A DNA stretch of 64,000 nt, from assembly GCA_021741245.1 (NCBI GenBank), contig JAIOYF010000011.1, forward strand, positions 1 through 64,000, read 5' to 3'. Of this stretch, positions 35,201-41,833 are shown in pieces; the stretch's first letter is position 1, and every line of letters starts with the position of its first letter. The position numbers were made by a program, and so were the translations under genes. This stretch comes from Paracoccaceae bacterium (GTDB taxonomy: Bacteria; Pseudomonadota; Alphaproteobacteria; Rhodobacterales; Rhodobacteraceae). The notes under the pieces were generated by a model. That model searched no databases. It had not been told where the DNA came from and saw nothing but the letters and a program-made list of their open reading frames with translations.

Positions 35201-36555
35201 TAGATGCTGCATATCAGATCGACGATATTGCCCTTTCTAAGGCGCGGACATCGCCTTTCTGGCTAGACGAACTTTGGCTGGAAAAGCTCACAACACGCCG
35301 GGTATCATTGCATGACCCAGCTAGCGCTGAGAGGTTCATTGCGACTTACATGGACGAACTCAGGCAGTCCGTGACTGTGTTCAACGAGCGAGCTGCTACC
35401 TTCGGCAAGCTGGCTCTTGCTGCGCACGACCACAACAAACTTCAGCTCGCAGCCCAGGCATTGAGACATGCTGTGGATTGTTTATTTGGGTATGGCTGGC
35501 GGAAGGATGCTTTTGCAGACGATGTGCTTACCGCGTTGGGAATGATGATCGAAGCTGGGGATCAGGACGCCAAGCAAACCCTCTTGGCTCTAGCTGGCGC
35601 GTTTCACCGCATCACCGACTATACCGACGGTGATGGAACGAACCATATCCGTAGCGAATATTACACTGCTGTTGCAAGGCATTATCCTGAACGCATCGCG
35701 CCCATGCTGAACGATCTAATCAGGGCTGAGGACTGGCACTATGCCGAAGGTTTGTACAAGGAGCTTCCCTCGCTCCCTTTGGCCCAGAGCGTCGAAGGCG
35801 CTGCACTTTTTTCCACTTTCATCATGCCTAGCGAACGGATCGCCGTTGAGAAAGCCAACCTAGCGTTGGACATCGCGAAGACTCTCCGCCACAAAGTCGG
35901 GCCCAACTTCGAACACGCTCGTAAGGCAGATCGATACGCCACCGAGAGTCATCAGGATTCGGAAAAGGAAAATGCAGAAGCTCCTAAACCTGACGATTTC
36001 CCCCCAGGAAAGCTTTCGGAGTTGATTGCTGAGCGTAGACGCCTGAATCTTTACGATAGCTCTAGATCGACCGTCACTGAATGGCTTAATTATTGGAATG
36101 CTAAGGGACGGGGTGTAGCGGCGCTGGCTGATTTGGAGGTTGGGCTGTCCGAACCACGACTTAACCTAGAAATCGAAAGCGGCCTCGATACCGCGGCTGA
36201 AATGGCGGCGAAGCTTCAAGGTCGCAGCGAAGCATTCAAGTGGTTGGTGCGCGCCCACATCGCGCGCTATGGCTGGCAAAAATATTTCACAAGCAAGGAC
36301 GAGGCGGAAGCTCGGCTTGGGCTTGTCGCTCGCGACTACAGGGCGCGTTGGAAGGACTTTGTCCGCGAGACCAGCAAACCCGCGCTCAACCTTCGAGAGA
36401 GTAGAAACGGATTGGTGATCGGCTTCACGCGGCTCATCTATTTCCTCATCCAGATAGGCGAGCTTGAACTCGCCAAAGCCCATACCAAAGCGCTAGTCGA
36501 CGCTTTCATGGAGGAAGTTGCGCAGCAGCCACTGGATAAACCTTCATGGTCATAG
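32203..36555 (+). CDS. Nuclease-STAND NTPase, Avs-like defence candidate
   Basis: About 1450 aa from ATG 32203 (CACGAGGC in front); a start at 32101 would add 34 residues. Residues ~15-130 resemble the Cap4/DUF4297 nuclease fold: GFEYQDLVAAETLLDF, then Glu42, Asp52-Asp53 and Gln67-Val-Lys69 in the E...D...QVK pattern of PD-(D/E)xK enzymes. A P-loop ATPase follows, with Walker A PPGRGKST (residues ~273-280) and Walker B LIVIIDGLDH (Asp364, Asp367) as in STAND/NACHT proteins. The remaining ~1000 residues are helical, repeat-like and a probable sensor. This is the layout of Avs-type antiviral NTPases, which cleave DNA upon sensing a phage protein. It overlaps its partner gene by 10 bp. Confidence 0.8.
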   Translation: MGHNYKPTAITRVGFEYQDLVAAETLLDFYRNPKKYSWVQVEASDPSFRAVDDVVACLADGRFEVTQVKFAVDPENLKTALDWEWLLGAKPKGKSFLQHWAVPVLKILDDGFLANARLMTDRKPDSEFSKSLKGSRVNYSKIPLPILTRIIAQLGSAAAAQKFFKNFDFIHSQPILEDLEATLWARIASDTDSAGWALFQKQLQLWATQKNRPGPDGRIRYVHLQQAFSPERARPLPQDFTVPEDYRVPDKSFSDDFFSRVLNDDGVTVLWAPPGRGKSTFLSHFKSKLDAKKVVCIRHHYFLSLDDRSEGRFHVQAIARSLEAQLQDAMPDLRVRKHSTLGETIEQAAQKVVAEGRRLIVIIDGLDHVWREGHDREHAEELFNALIPVVPGTHLVVGTQKIAEKHLPTRMLVAAPMEGWVELPLMNRAAVEGWIASQHRAGRLNLFHWPHQSKAKALAAVSDAFFDISKGLPLHMIYSFEAVARVGNEVTPDLVRAQPACPSGDIRDYYAGFMLQLSPRGKAILHVLAGLDFSPPPFALNNCFGVDDQSILGLAEIGHLLDFREMEVRPFHGSLFAFLRNDPIHHSTFMANSAPTLAWLETEAPPYWREAWLWITQATRGNAQNLIKGPSREWALSFVTAGYPIDRLINVLNHAEQAAFEVFDLASVARHRLVKIRAINADELQHDELAQVWYVAAALSGDIFVPAVLRADLGNLPPSLIPALVQMTDESQRDALVDRAVEELNGRITQNRHNEYISNDQQGELARAVVSVVATSKKNEVARVLRFARGSGQADPIVAAFAQSARLVGNVSSVFQAGKSFTGGEFDQELFVCLCLEGLSPASQTPLMAGKHPAIRCLGIAKGDAVKGSSSGKNLSALFAGADGPEDRHQTNIRGIVYNNFMSALAAALAGKPTESWVKIPDHASESWLAGAVRAFEKLARRIAAHWANARHWPTLGDVFSWYDGQPCHERGYDAQRCFIAVRLALIDAAFDLCLIGRGLDAAYQIDDIALSKARTSPFWLDELWLEKLTTRRVSLHDPASAERFIATYMDELRQSVTVFNERAATFGKLALAAHDHNKLQLAAQALRHAVDCLFGYGWRKDAFADDVLTALGMMIEAGDQDAKQTLLALAGAFHRITDYTDGDGTNHIRSEYYTAVARHYPERIAPMLNDLIRAEDWHYAEGLYKELPSLPLAQSVEGAALFSTFIMPSERIAVEKANLALDIAKTLRHKVGPNFEHARKADRYATESHQDSEKENAEAPKPDDFPPGKLSELIAERRRLNLYDSSRSTVTEWLNYWNAKGRGVAALADLEVGLSEPRLNLEIESGLDTAAEMAAKLQGRSEAFKWLVRAHIARYGWQKYFTSKDEAEARLGLVARDYRARWKDFVRETSKPALNLRESRNGLVIGFTRLIYFLIQIGELELAKAHTKALVDAFMEEVAQQPLDKPSWS

Positions 36556-37943
36556 CGGTGCATTCAATAGATATCCTGCTGACTCGGCTTCTTTGGCCTG
36601 TCCCCCGTGTTCGATTGGAAGCCGCGAGAGCTCTAGCGGAGCTGATCAGGGCTGGTGATCACAATGCCGCCGACCGCCTGCTGGAGTGGATCAGCCAAAA
36701 GAAGTTTGAAAGTGAGGTAATCCTTGGCCTCAATATCATTGAGGCATTTAACTTGGGAGCCCATTTCGCGTTTGATGAGGTGCGGAACTCCGTGAATGCC
36801 GCGTCACACCTATCTGACTGGCTTGTGAAGGCAAACTTTACCCAAGCCGATAGGCTCTTTCCATTCAGATACGCTTACGCTCCCCCAAAGAGAGCGGAAT
36901 TGCCGGAGGCAGTGCGCCGTTCGTTTTCGGCCTTCAATGGTGTGCCGCAGATGTTTCATTCTCACCTTTCTCATCTGGAGGAACAATCGGGACTGCCCTT
37001 CTGTAAGCGATGGCAACATGAGTGGGAGTGGCTCCAAGCAGGGGAGTTTCGGAGTCAGGGCAATCCTTCCTACTTCTTCCAGGGCAACCGCGAGATAACC
37101 GGGCAGTTCGACTTCGCTGATCGTGAGACCTACGTTTCGGCATATTTGCGGACGCTCTCCTTTGCCGCTTCCGAATGGGGGCTTCCTCATTCTATAGCCG
37201 AGCAACATTCGCGTGCGGCTCTAACTTTGAATCGCGGCCTCGCCGGGGTTGCGCCAGTGGAGCGACCCGGATGGTCGGATGGCATTCTGCTCGGCGAGCG
37301 TGACCCCAAGTCGGTGGCATCATCCATTTGGGCTGCGGCTTCTTCAAGTGCCGCTCCGGGTCAAATGCTCACGGCTCTACGCGCCGTCGAGGTGGGCGAA
37401 ACCGGCTATGCGGTGGTCGAGTTTGATGTTGTAACCGGCAGCGCCGCTGCATTAGCAAGTTCAGATGAGCCTGATGATTGTCGATGCTCTTTTCTGGCTA
37501 ACCCTGCTCGCTACGAAGGCGGCTTCTATTCCAGTCCAGATATCGGTTTCAAACCAAAACCAAGAAGGCTTTGCGGCAATGCCATGGCGCTTGATGTTGG
37601 GCGCGCTTTGGTGGACCTCGTTCCGCATGTGCACCTACCTTCGCCTCACGCGGATCAGCCACGATCGGAGGTTGTCTGCCTTGAATGCGGAATAGAGATG
37701 CAGGTTGGTGGATCACCTATCGGCTTCTGGGAGCACTGGTATAGCGATTGGGAGCCCGCCTGTTCTCGTGAAGCGCATAATCTAGTTGGTTACAAGACCA
37801 CTGTGAAACGTGATTTCATCGAGGCTTTTTGCGAACGAAATTCTCTCAAGGCCGCTGTATGGTGCAGCGTGAAGTCAGGCACACGGCAATACCGCTACAC
37901 AGAGTTTCAGGATCGGGAAGAAAAATTCTGGATCGACGCCTAA
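36546..37943 (+). CDS. Unknown partner protein of the STAND NTPase
   Basis: 465 aa, ATG overlapping the NTPase gene by 10 bp, so coupled translation is expected. The N terminus (ILLTRLLWPVPRVRLEAARALAELIRAGDHNAADRLLEWISQKKFESEVILGLNIIEAF) looks like HEAT repeats. The middle is Trp/Phe rich. Near the C terminus there is a CLEC pair (EVVCLECGIEM) and PACSREAHN, which could bind zinc. No known family was recognised. It may be a target-recognition or regulatory subunit; that is inferred from coupling only. Confidence 0.75.
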   Translation: MVIAVHSIDILLTRLLWPVPRVRLEAARALAELIRAGDHNAADRLLEWISQKKFESEVILGLNIIEAFNLGAHFAFDEVRNSVNAASHLSDWLVKANFTQADRLFPFRYAYAPPKRAELPEAVRRSFSAFNGVPQMFHSHLSHLEEQSGLPFCKRWQHEWEWLQAGEFRSQGNPSYFFQGNREITGQFDFADRETYVSAYLRTLSFAASEWGLPHSIAEQHSRAALTLNRGLAGVAPVERPGWSDGILLGERDPKSVASSIWAAASSSAAPGQMLTALRAVEVGETGYAVVEFDVVTGSAAALASSDEPDDCRCSFLANPARYEGGFYSSPDIGFKPKPRRLCGNAMALDVGRALVDLVPHVHLPSPHADQPRSEVVCLECGIEMQVGGSPIGFWEHWYSDWEPACSREAHNLVGYKTTVKRDFIEAFCERNSLKAAVWCSVKSGTRQYRYTEFQDREEKFWIDA

Positions 37944-38150
37944 TTTAGAGGAATTTTCCCTTAACCGGCCATTCGCACGTACTGCAGCTTTCCGCCCTTT
38001 GTGACGTTGGTCTCTCAGCGGAACGCTGCAGGAACCATGAATTTAGGGCGCAAGCCCTCGACCTGATTTCTATAGCTTAGGGACTATTTTGTAGTTTTAT
38101 AGGCCCTGTACTATATTGACAAAATATCGCCGCTGGGCTATTAAAGTGCC
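37944..38150 (+). promoter_or_regulatory. hipBA promoter region
   Basis: AT-rich gap before hipB. TTGACA at 38116-38121, a 17-bp spacer and TATTAA at 38139-38144 make a good sigma-70-type promoter. The hipB ATG is only 7 bp after the -10 box, so the mRNA may be leaderless. Upstream words such as TATAG, CTATA, GGGACTA and TAGGCCC form imperfect inverted repeats (38070-38115), likely HipB operators. Confidence 0.6.
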
Positions 38151-38399
38151 ATGGACACCTTGCCCGCATACCCTATTCGAAGCCTCCGACAGGCTGGGGC
38201 CGTGCTGCGGGCGCGGCGAGCGGCGCACAAGATCAGCCAGATGCAGCTTGGCGAGATGACAGGCACCGCCCAATCCACCATTTCCGACATCGAAAACGGA
38301 GTCGTGTCCGTCAGCCTCGATGTCTACCTGCGCCTTCTTGAGGCCCTTGGTGCAGAACTGTCCGCGACGGATCGTATAGCCGACCCGGGGCAGCACTAA
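38151..38399 (+). CDS. hipB: HipB-type antitoxin
   Basis: 82 aa. XRE-type HTH: SLRQAGAVLRARRAAHKISQMQLGEMTGTAQSTISDIENGVVSVSLDVYLRLLEALGAEL. It neutralises HipA and represses the operon. The gene is followed after 1 bp by hipA. No ribosome site is seen, in agreement with a leaderless start. Confidence 0.93.
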   Translation: MDTLPAYPIRSLRQAGAVLRARRAAHKISQMQLGEMTGTAQSTISDIENGVVSVSLDVYLRLLEALGAELSATDRIADPGQH

Positions 38400-38400
38400 A

Positions 38401-39726
38401 ATGGCACGGATCGCCCGTGCTGGTCGCCGCACACGCCAAAGCAAGACAGCCGTCTGGCATGAAAGGGCGAGGGTGGGCACGCTGACCCGCGCAACGGATG
38501 GCGCCATCGCATTCACCTATGATCCTGGCTGGCTCGCATCCGAAGCCGCTTTTCCGGTTGCCAGCGCCCTGCCGCTGTCCAAGCTCAAATGGCAGGGCGA
38601 TCCGGTTGTCGCCGCCTTCGACAACCTCTTGCCCGATGCCGAAGGCGAGCTGCGCGAAAAGATCGCCGCGCGCGTCGGGGCGCAGGGCAAGGATATGTTC
38701 TCTCTGTTGTCTGTGCTGGGGCGCGACTGTGTCGGCGCGCTGCAATTCCTGCCAGTGGACGAGGCACCGTCCGAGCAGGACATGCACTATCGCGTCATTT
38801 CGGAAGAGGAGATGGTCGCCGACCTGAAAAACCTCGCCGCCGCGCCGCTCGCCCTCGGTGAAGATGAGGATTTCCGGATTTCCATCGCAGGCGCGCAGGA
38901 GAAGACGGCCTATCTGCGTATCGACGGACAATGGGCCAAGCCGCGCGGCATCACGCCGACCAGCCATATCTTCAAGACGCCGATGGGCATCCTGCCCGGC
39001 CCGGATCAGATTGACCTGAGCGACAGTGTCGAGAACGAATTGTTCTGCATGGCACTGGCCCACGAAATCGGGCTGCCTGCCGCGCATGTCGAGAAGGTCA
39101 CCCTTCCGGGGCAGGTGGTGCTGTCGGTTGAACGGTTCGACCGGGTCTGGCAGGGCGACACCCTGAAACGCTTGCCGCAGGAAGACATTTGCCAGTCGTT
39201 GGGCTACCCCTCGGCGATGAAATACCAGAAGCTTGGTGGCCCCGGCATCGCGGAGATCATGGAGCTTCTGCGAGAATCCGATACGCCGATAGAAGATCGG
39301 GAGACGTTCTTTCAGGCGCAGATACTCTTTTTCCTGATCGGCGCGTCGGATGGGCATGCCAAGAATTTCAGCCTGCGTCTTGGGCGTCGCGGACGGTTCA
39401 GGCTCGCACCGCTCTATGACATCTTGAGCATTGCCCCAGTCGTGCGCGCCGGACGCTTGCAGCGGAAGCGCTACCGCCTCGCCATGTCGATCGATGGCCA
39501 TTACGGCATCGACGAGATCGTGCCACGCCACTTCGAGGCCGAGGGGCGCGCTGTAGGCCTGCCCAAGGGCCGCGCTTTGGAGCTGTTGCAGGACATGACG
39601 GATCGGCTGGGCCCTGCGCTGGAGCGCACGCTTCTGGCGGTGGGCGATCAGGTCCCGGAGGCGGTCAGCGAACCGATCGCAAACGATGCGATGCAGCGGG
39701 CGGGGCAGATGCAGGACCTACTTTAG
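38401..39726 (+). CDS. hipA: HipA-type serine/threonine kinase toxin
   Basis: 441 aa, full length. N-terminal subdomain with GTLTRATDGAIAFTYDPGWLASEAAFPVASALPL, the kinase part with FRISIAGAQEKTAYLR, and the catalytic loop FFLIGASDGHAKNFSLRL. HipA phosphorylates glutamyl-tRNA synthetase in E. coli, causing growth arrest; the target here is unknown. It converges with the MobC-like gene (4-bp overlap). Confidence 0.95.
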   Translation: MARIARAGRRTRQSKTAVWHERARVGTLTRATDGAIAFTYDPGWLASEAAFPVASALPLSKLKWQGDPVVAAFDNLLPDAEGELREKIAARVGAQGKDMFSLLSVLGRDCVGALQFLPVDEAPSEQDMHYRVISEEEMVADLKNLAAAPLALGEDEDFRISIAGAQEKTAYLRIDGQWAKPRGITPTSHIFKTPMGILPGPDQIDLSDSVENELFCMALAHEIGLPAAHVEKVTLPGQVVLSVERFDRVWQGDTLKRLPQEDICQSLGYPSAMKYQKLGGPGIAEIMELLRESDTPIEDRETFFQAQILFFLIGASDGHAKNFSLRLGRRGRFRLAPLYDILSIAPVVRAGRLQRKRYRLAMSIDGHYGIDEIVPRHFEAEGRAVGLPKGRALELLQDMTDRLGPALERTLLAVGDQVPEAVSEPIANDAMQRAGQMQDLL

Positions 39727-40298
39727 GGCTCCGGTACCTTTGCATCCAACCCTGCCAGCGCCTTGTCGACCTCGCGCGTCATCGCGGCCTGCTGTGCCTC
39801 CCACAAGATTCGGAACTCCTCGGCAAATTCGACCAAGCCCCCCGCGAAGGTGCGGATCGTGGTCATGTCGTCATCCGTGAACGGGATCGGGCGGCCGCGC
39901 AGCTTCGCCTCGTTAAGCTTGCGGGCGATGTGGTTGACTGCGGCACCATCCGTCGCGACCTGTGTGCCCCAGGCTTGCAGATGGTCGAGAACGACTGCGT
40001 CTGCCGGACGCAGCAGGATGTCGGCCGAACCCATTAGGCGGCGCAGGGCGGCGGGTTGGTCGGTGATGCCGCGACGTGCCAGCGCGGCCTGAAGCGCCGC
40101 AAGCTGGCGCGCGCTCAGGCGCATGCTGATCGTCGTTGTCGGGCCAGGGCGCGCGCCGTCGGCCCGGCTCAGCGTGTTGTAGATCGTCCGGGTCGAGACG
40201 CCGAACCGGTGGGCCAGCAGAGCCGCAGGGGTGCCCCCGGCGCGCGCCTTGACGATCTGGCGGCGTTCTTCGTCGGTCAGTTTGCGATGGTGGCGCAT
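39723..40298 (-). CDS. HTH / MobC-like mobilisation protein
   Basis: 191 aa. Residues 1-50 form a resolvase-type HTH (LTDEERRQIVKARAGGTPAALLAHRFGVSTRTIYNTLSR). Residues ~60-150 contain ribbon-helix-helix-like ISMRLSARQLAALQAALARRGITDQPAALRRLM and the MobC-like AAVNHIARKLNEAKLRG. MobC proteins help relaxases at oriT, but no relaxase is encoded on the island, so it could be a mobilisable element using a helper in trans. Confidence 0.65.
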   Translation of the reverse strand: MRHHRKLTDEERRQIVKARAGGTPAALLAHRFGVSTRTIYNTLSRADGARPGPTTTISMRLSARQLAALQAALARRGITDQPAALRRLMGSADILLRPADAVVLDHLQAWGTQVATDGAAVNHIARKLNEAKLRGRPIPFTDDDMTTIRTFAGGLVEFAEEFRILWEAQQAAMTREVDKALAGLDAKVPEP

Positions 40299-40424
40299 GT
40301 GAAGTTTACGTTCCTATTTCTTGCCAACTTCATCCAAGCTTCCCGCCTCTCAGCGTTAGCGGAGGCGGATCAGAGGCTTGGATTCAATTTCGATGATTTT
40401 GCGAGTTGAGGCGGGATGCAGGGG

Positions 40425-40545
40425 ACGTGATGCGGGAAACGCGATGCTTGAAACCCGGAGCACGAGACGGGGTGCAAAGGACGCGATGCGCGGTACAAAC
40501 TGCACGGCGCAAAGGACGCGAGACGCGATGCGCGATGCAACCTAC
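40425..40545. repeat. Phased iteron-like repeat array
   Basis: ACGCGATGC occurs at 40439, 40481 and 40523, spaced exactly 42 bp, with a variant ACGTGATGC at 40425. A 13-bp repeat GCAAAGGACGCGA occurs at 40474-40486 and 40509-40521. The 261-bp gap between the MobC-like gene and the HTH gene otherwise shows no gene. A replication or transfer origin is possible. Confidence 0.6.
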
Positions 40546-40559
40546 ACAGAACGCGCCAC

Positions 40560-41387
40560 TCATGCCGCGAGCCCCGCCGCGCGCAGCTGGCCATCGGTCA
40601 CCAGCCCGGCCGCTACCAGCGCTGTGACCTGCGGGGCGGTGATGTGTTTGCACATCGGGCTGCGGTCGCGCACCCACGCGGCCAGCCGTGCGTGGTGGTC
40701 GGCTGCGAGGGCAGTCTGCGTCTGCCGCTCCTCGGCCATCGCCTCAAGGAACCTTTGCCAGCGACGGTCAGCGAACCAATTATCCGAGAAACAGACCTTT
40801 GACCGGGTAAACCCCTCGCTCTCGGTGGCGTAGTCCTGCACGGCGCGCAGCAGGTCGTCGGAGTCTATCCCCTCCTTCACGGCCTCTGCGATCCGGGCAA
40901 GGCACGCAGCTTTGCCACGCCGGCGATCCCTCGGGTAGGCCGTCCAGATCTTCTCAAATCTTTCATCCTCCACCGCCGCCACCGCTTCCGCACGCTTGCG
41001 CGTAGGTGGTTTATGGATGGTTTTAGGGTGGTTTGGGGTCCACCCTGGACCCCGTACCCCGTCCACTGTGGACCCCGTCCCATCATCGGGTTCCGACATC
41101 GATTCCAGCGTCATCACGCGGGCCAACACGATGCGGTAGATCACGGTAAATCCGTTCTTGCAGGGGCGGCGTCCGGTCTCGATCAGGATGCCCTCTTTCA
41201 GGAAATCGCTGATCGTTCGCTTCACGGTGCTTTCGCCCAGCTCGGTGTGCCGCTGGATCGTGCCTTTGGAGCACCAGATGCCCGAGCCGTCATCGCTCGC
41301 CTTGTCGGCCAGGAACATGATGATCTGCTTGCGCGCGGCGCTGCCGAAGCGGCGGTCGGCGCATTCATTCGCGACGCGCCAACTCAT
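40560..41387 (-). CDS. HTH replication-type protein
   Basis: 275 aa. The N terminus (ADRRFGSAARKQIIMFLADKASDDGSGIWCSKGTIQRHTELGESTVKRTISDFLKEGILIETGRR) is the helix-turn-helix found in phage and plasmid replication initiators. The second half (ERFEKIWTAYPRDRRRGKAACLARIAEAVKEGI ... SDNWFADRRWQRFLE) resembles the conserved tail of such proteins. It is the gene nearest to the tRNA-Arg end of the island. Confidence 0.7.
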   Translation of the reverse strand: MSWRVANECADRRFGSAARKQIIMFLADKASDDGSGIWCSKGTIQRHTELGESTVKRTISDFLKEGILIETGRRPCKNGFTVIYRIVLARVMTLESMSEPDDGTGSTVDGVRGPGWTPNHPKTIHKPPTRKRAEAVAAVEDERFEKIWTAYPRDRRRGKAACLARIAEAVKEGIDSDDLLRAVQDYATESEGFTRSKVCFSDNWFADRRWQRFLEAMAEERQTQTALAADHHARLAAWVRDRSPMCKHITAPQVTALVAAGLVTDGQLRAAGLAA

Positions 41388-41423
41388 TGCAGGGCCTCGC
41401 CATGTCCGAAACCGGCGTCAACT

Positions 41424-41439
41424 TGTACAGGTTTTGTAC
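41424..41439. promoter_or_regulatory. Candidate right arm-type integrase site
   Basis: TGTACAGGTTTTGTAC, 131 bp inside the right core, in the 155-bp gap between the HTH gene and the tRNA. It has the same layout and orientation as the left site at 28721-28736 (13 of 16 bases identical). Confidence 0.5.
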
Positions 41440-41542
41440 AGAAATCCAGCCTGCCGCCCCAGATTTCCTCGGGAATCAAACGTGCGTTTCTGCAACCGCC
41501 TTTGCAAGCCCCTGACAAAACGCCATAATTTACTGGGTTTTC

Positions 41543-41619
41543 TGGTGACCCCGGCAGGATTCGAACCTGCAACCTGCCCCTTAGGAGGGGGCTGCTCTAT
41601 CCAGTTGAGCCACGGGACC
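41543..41619 (-). tRNA. tRNA-Arg(CCT), island-completed
   Basis: 77-nt cloverleaf on the minus strand: acceptor GGTCCCG, D-arm GGCTCAACTGGATAGAGC, anticodon loop CTCCTAA (CCT), T-arm GCAGGTTCGAATCCTGC, CCA encoded. The 3' half from the anticodon loop onward was supplied by the island. The acceptor contains a T3-G70 wobble that the displaced half at 28611-28657 would pair as T-A. Confidence 0.95.
41571..41589. repeat. Right attachment site core
   Basis: Identical 19 bp to 28639-28657. It sits in the anticodon loop and 3' anticodon stem of the intact tRNA-Arg. Confidence 0.9.
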
Positions 41620-41683
41620 ACAGAGCTTTCATGGGCAAAAACGGCCAAGAACGCAAGTATCGGGGATGTCATGCTCTAAAAGA

Positions 41684-41720
41684 AAAGGGGGAGTGAAGTT
41701 TGGCCCACCACTCCCCCTTT
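41684..41720 (-). terminator. Strong 12-bp hairpin between tRNA-Arg and lacI
   Basis: Perfect 12-bp stem (AAAGGGGGAGTG / CACTCCCCCTTT) with a 13-nt loop. On the minus strand it is followed by TTTTCTTTT-like sequence, so it should stop leftward transcription before tRNA-Arg; rightward it ends without a T-run. Confidence 0.7.
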
Positions 41721-41833
41721 GGGTCCATTGCGTCTGGGTTGAGAGCTTGCAGGACGCTTTGGATATCGCCAACCACCGATAAAAGGATGGCCGTTAGCGG
41801 TAACATAACAAGTAAACTTGGCTTGGACAAGGG

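Larger units (their letters stand above)
28611..41589. mobile_element. Genomic island integrated in tRNA-Arg(CCT)
   Basis: A ~12.9-kb insertion bounded by copies of the tRNA-Arg 3' half: a displaced copy at 28611-28657 and the copy completing the intact tRNA at 41543-41589. A tyrosine integrase abuts the left copy. Cargo is repressor, excisionase-like genes, two toxin-antitoxin modules, a two-gene NTPase system, a MobC-like and a replication-type protein, with no housekeeping gene. The NTPase pair is visibly more AT-rich than its flanks. Confidence 0.92.

Noticed and set aside
32203-36555. Type I/III restriction or helicase enzyme
   Set aside because: No helicase motifs (DEAD/DEAH, SAT, QxxR) and no methyltransferase; the ATPase has the STAND-type DGLDH Walker B.
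40425-40545. CRISPR array
   Set aside because: The repeats are only 9-13 bp and irregularly interleaved, without unique ~30-bp spacers, and no cas genes are present.
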